From Stenocarpella maydis (taxonomy: Eukaryota; Ascomycota; Sordariomycetes; Diaporthales; Diaporthaceae), in NCBI GenBank assembly GCA_002270565.1, contig NQMI01000137.1:91021-120898 (forward strand): 29,878 nt of DNA, given 5' to 3'. Under the pieces are notes generated by a model. It saw only the letters and a program-made list of their open reading frames with translations, had not been told where the DNA came from and did not search any database. Below are positions 28,701 to 29,878 of this stretch, one piece after another. The translations under genes and the position numbers were made by a program. The stretch's first letter is position 1. Each line of letters opens with the position of its first letter.

Positions 28701-29089
28701 ATGCGACCCCTCCGTGAGGCCTCCTCCAAGGTTTACTCGACGCCTGTTCCCAAGGTCTCAACTTTTGTCACCAAGCTCTCGCCAACAATTCTGCGCCATG
28801 AAAACCACGAAAAATTGAAGGAAAAGAATCTTCAGACCTCCAGCAAGCGTATGTCTGTCTAACACTGTCCGCGTCACGCCCGAATCGCGCAGTACTCCCG
28901 CAGTCGGCTCCCAGCTGGCCAGCGAACGGCGCACGGCTCAGCACACTCTATTGCCACACAACCAAGTCGTCCAATTTTACCAACAACCCAGTTCAGAACG
29001 TCAGAAAACCTGTATTCGGCATGGGAGGGTTTCCCCCTGGCTCAATTAAGGCTTCGTCGTCAAACACAGCGCAAGACTCGCCTGTTTAG
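28701..29089 (+). CDS. Candidate two-exon small protein, unknown function
   Basis: Exon 28701-28848 starts at ATG and encodes MRPLREASSKVYSTPVPK, then VSTFVTKLSPTILRHENHEK and LKEKNLQTSSK. It meets a canonical donor GTATGT; acceptor CCCAG at 28987-28991 leads to QNVRKPVFGMGGFPPGSIKA and a stop at 29087-29089, giving 81 residues. The intron would be 143 nt. The N-terminus is basic, rich in Ser and Arg and free of acidic residues apart from one Glu, as in mitochondrial presequences. The second exon has a Gly/Pro-rich end. I do not recognise the family. Without splicing the first frame stops after 53 residues, and a different frame stays open up to the next gene, so the model needs transcript evidence. 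Confidence 0.4.
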
Positions 29090-29164
29090 CAAACTTCAGA
29101 TCGCAGCCCTGGAGGAAAAGACAACCTCTACGCTTGGGTACTTAGAAAAAACACATGATCAGCG

Positions 29165-29803
29165 ATGACGGACCCACCACAGCCAGTGAACAGTTCGGGG
29201 CATATCGAGGAACGTCCAGGAAACCGAATACACTCCCGAGATGAGTTTAAGGGTCCAATTGACACATGCGCCACATGCTTCAGCTACTTCCCTAGCATCT
29301 ATCTCCTGGAAAAACATGCCGTTGAGGCCGATCACTGGCCTTTCCACTGTATCTGCGGGGCGGTGTCCAAAATTTTCAGATCTCTAAACCGCCACATCAT
29401 GGTGAATAATCCAAACCCTCCGCATCTCCGCTGCGTTCTCTGTAACGACATCCACAGCATGACAACCCGTGGTATGGCCTTAAACCACTTCATGCAACGT
29501 CATAAAATGACGAGAAATACGGCTATGGTTCATATTAATGCCATAAAATTTCAGCAACCTAAGGAACACGGGCAGTCAACCAATGCCACAGGATTCCAAG
29601 AGGAAGATGTACCGGCCCCAGAGCTTTGGCATTCTATAGCATCCACCTCTGCCATTTTACTTAAGAAGAAAAACCCTTCTGAAGACACCGAGGGTCGCGA
29701 TCGTACTTTAGACAAGAAAGAAAGCACGATCCTGCTTTCCGGTACCGTGAAGACCGTGTCTCAGACGTTGGATAAAAAAAAGAATGCGGATATTCGCACA
29801 TAA
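29165..29803 (+). CDS. C2H2-like zinc-finger protein, hypothetical
   Basis: 212 residues, single exon, from ATG 29165. The N-terminal half contains possible zinc-binding pairs: CATCFSYFPSIYLLEKHAVE (C..C with a distant H), FHCICGAVSKIF...NRHIM (CxC with H), and LRCVLCNDI...LNHFMQRH (C..C with H..H). Spacing deviates from canonical C2H2 fingers (long loops), so these are degenerate or atypical fingers. The C-terminal half is Lys/Ser/Thr-rich, low in structure and ends with two Lys-rich repeats of TLDKK. There is no signal peptide. Nucleic-acid or protein binding is plausible. The window ends 75 bp after its stop. Fungal homologues are generally uncharacterised. Confidence 0.65.
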   Translation: MTDPPQPVNSSGHIEERPGNRIHSRDEFKGPIDTCATCFSYFPSIYLLEKHAVEADHWPFHCICGAVSKIFRSLNRHIMVNNPNPPHLRCVLCNDIHSMTTRGMALNHFMQRHKMTRNTAMVHINAIKFQQPKEHGQSTNATGFQEEDVPAPELWHSIASTSAILLKKKNPSEDTEGRDRTLDKKESTILLSGTVKTVSQTLDKKKNADIRT

Positions 29804-29878
29804 GAAAACAGATGGCAAACATAACGCTAGTGACTAAGCACCCGGCCGGTTGCCGCCGGCAACGCTGCAGCCAATAGG

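Noticed and set aside
2258..29878. ATTGGCTGCAGCG near 2258 and its reverse complement at the window end as terminal inverted repeats
   Set aside because: A 13-base match between two points of a 30-kb window is expected by chance, and the flanks do not align.
1..29878. CRISPR array, bacterial operons, prophage
   Set aside because: Introns, fungal protein families and RIP-like decay show eukaryotic DNA; no regularly spaced palindromic repeats were seen.

Overview
The window looks like nuclear DNA of a filamentous ascomycete (Pezizomycotina, most likely a Sordariomycete-like fungus). The evidence is short GT..AG introns of about 58-154 nt, a Zn2Cys6 regulator, a PTH11-like rhodopsin-domain relic, secreted carbohydrate-active enzymes, and A/T-rich tracts that look like repeat-induced point mutation (RIP). 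No species can be named from the sequence alone. It reads as an accessory, decaying region: intact genes are interspersed with at least five broken genes and several mobile-element remnants.

Layout. 1-2100: a 25-bp tandem repeat, an LTR-like segment and a heavily mutated Mutator-like (MULE) transposase relic on the minus strand. 2280-3002 (-): 5' fragment of a secreted FAD-linked (berberine-bridge-type) oxidase, broken next to the MULE relic. 3264-3393: four copies of AGCTGAGGT. 3934-4838 (+): two-exon short-chain dehydrogenase whose C-terminus is lost to a +1 frameshift. 5390-5824 (-): 3' remnant of a PTH11-like membrane protein. 6367-7650 (+): F-box/ankyrin protein. 7969-10553 (-): three-exon secreted GH3 beta-glucosidase followed by a long promoter region with CreA-type GGGG motifs. 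13102-13461 (-): small secreted Lys/Gly/Ala-rich repeat protein. 15222-15510: Ty1/copia relic. 16783-17838 (-): six-span membrane protein. 19216-21056 (+): three-exon MFS transporter, convergent with a three-exon Zn2Cys6 transcription factor (21156-22842, -). 23195-23760: very A/T-rich tract. 24289-24952 (+): broken gamma-glutamylcyclotransferase-like gene. 25600-25990: apparent nuclear copy of a mitochondrial intron homing-endonuclease tail. 26504-27133 (+): collapsed starch-active AA13 polysaccharide monooxygenase with CBM20. 27468-28160 (-): DUF218/YdcF-like protein. 28701-29089 (+): candidate two-exon small protein. 29165-29803 (+): zinc-finger-like protein.

How the genes relate. The GH3 enzyme and the AA13-CBM20 relic point to plant polysaccharide and starch use, and the MFS and Zn2Cys6 pair is the only pair close enough (100 bp between stops) to suggest a functional unit. 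I see no complete secondary-metabolite cluster, and no undescribed system that I can support strongly. The most unusual items are the mitochondrial-type insertion, the density of independent gene relics, and the low-complexity secreted protein. All exon boundaries and family assignments come from reading the sequence by eye; no database search was run.
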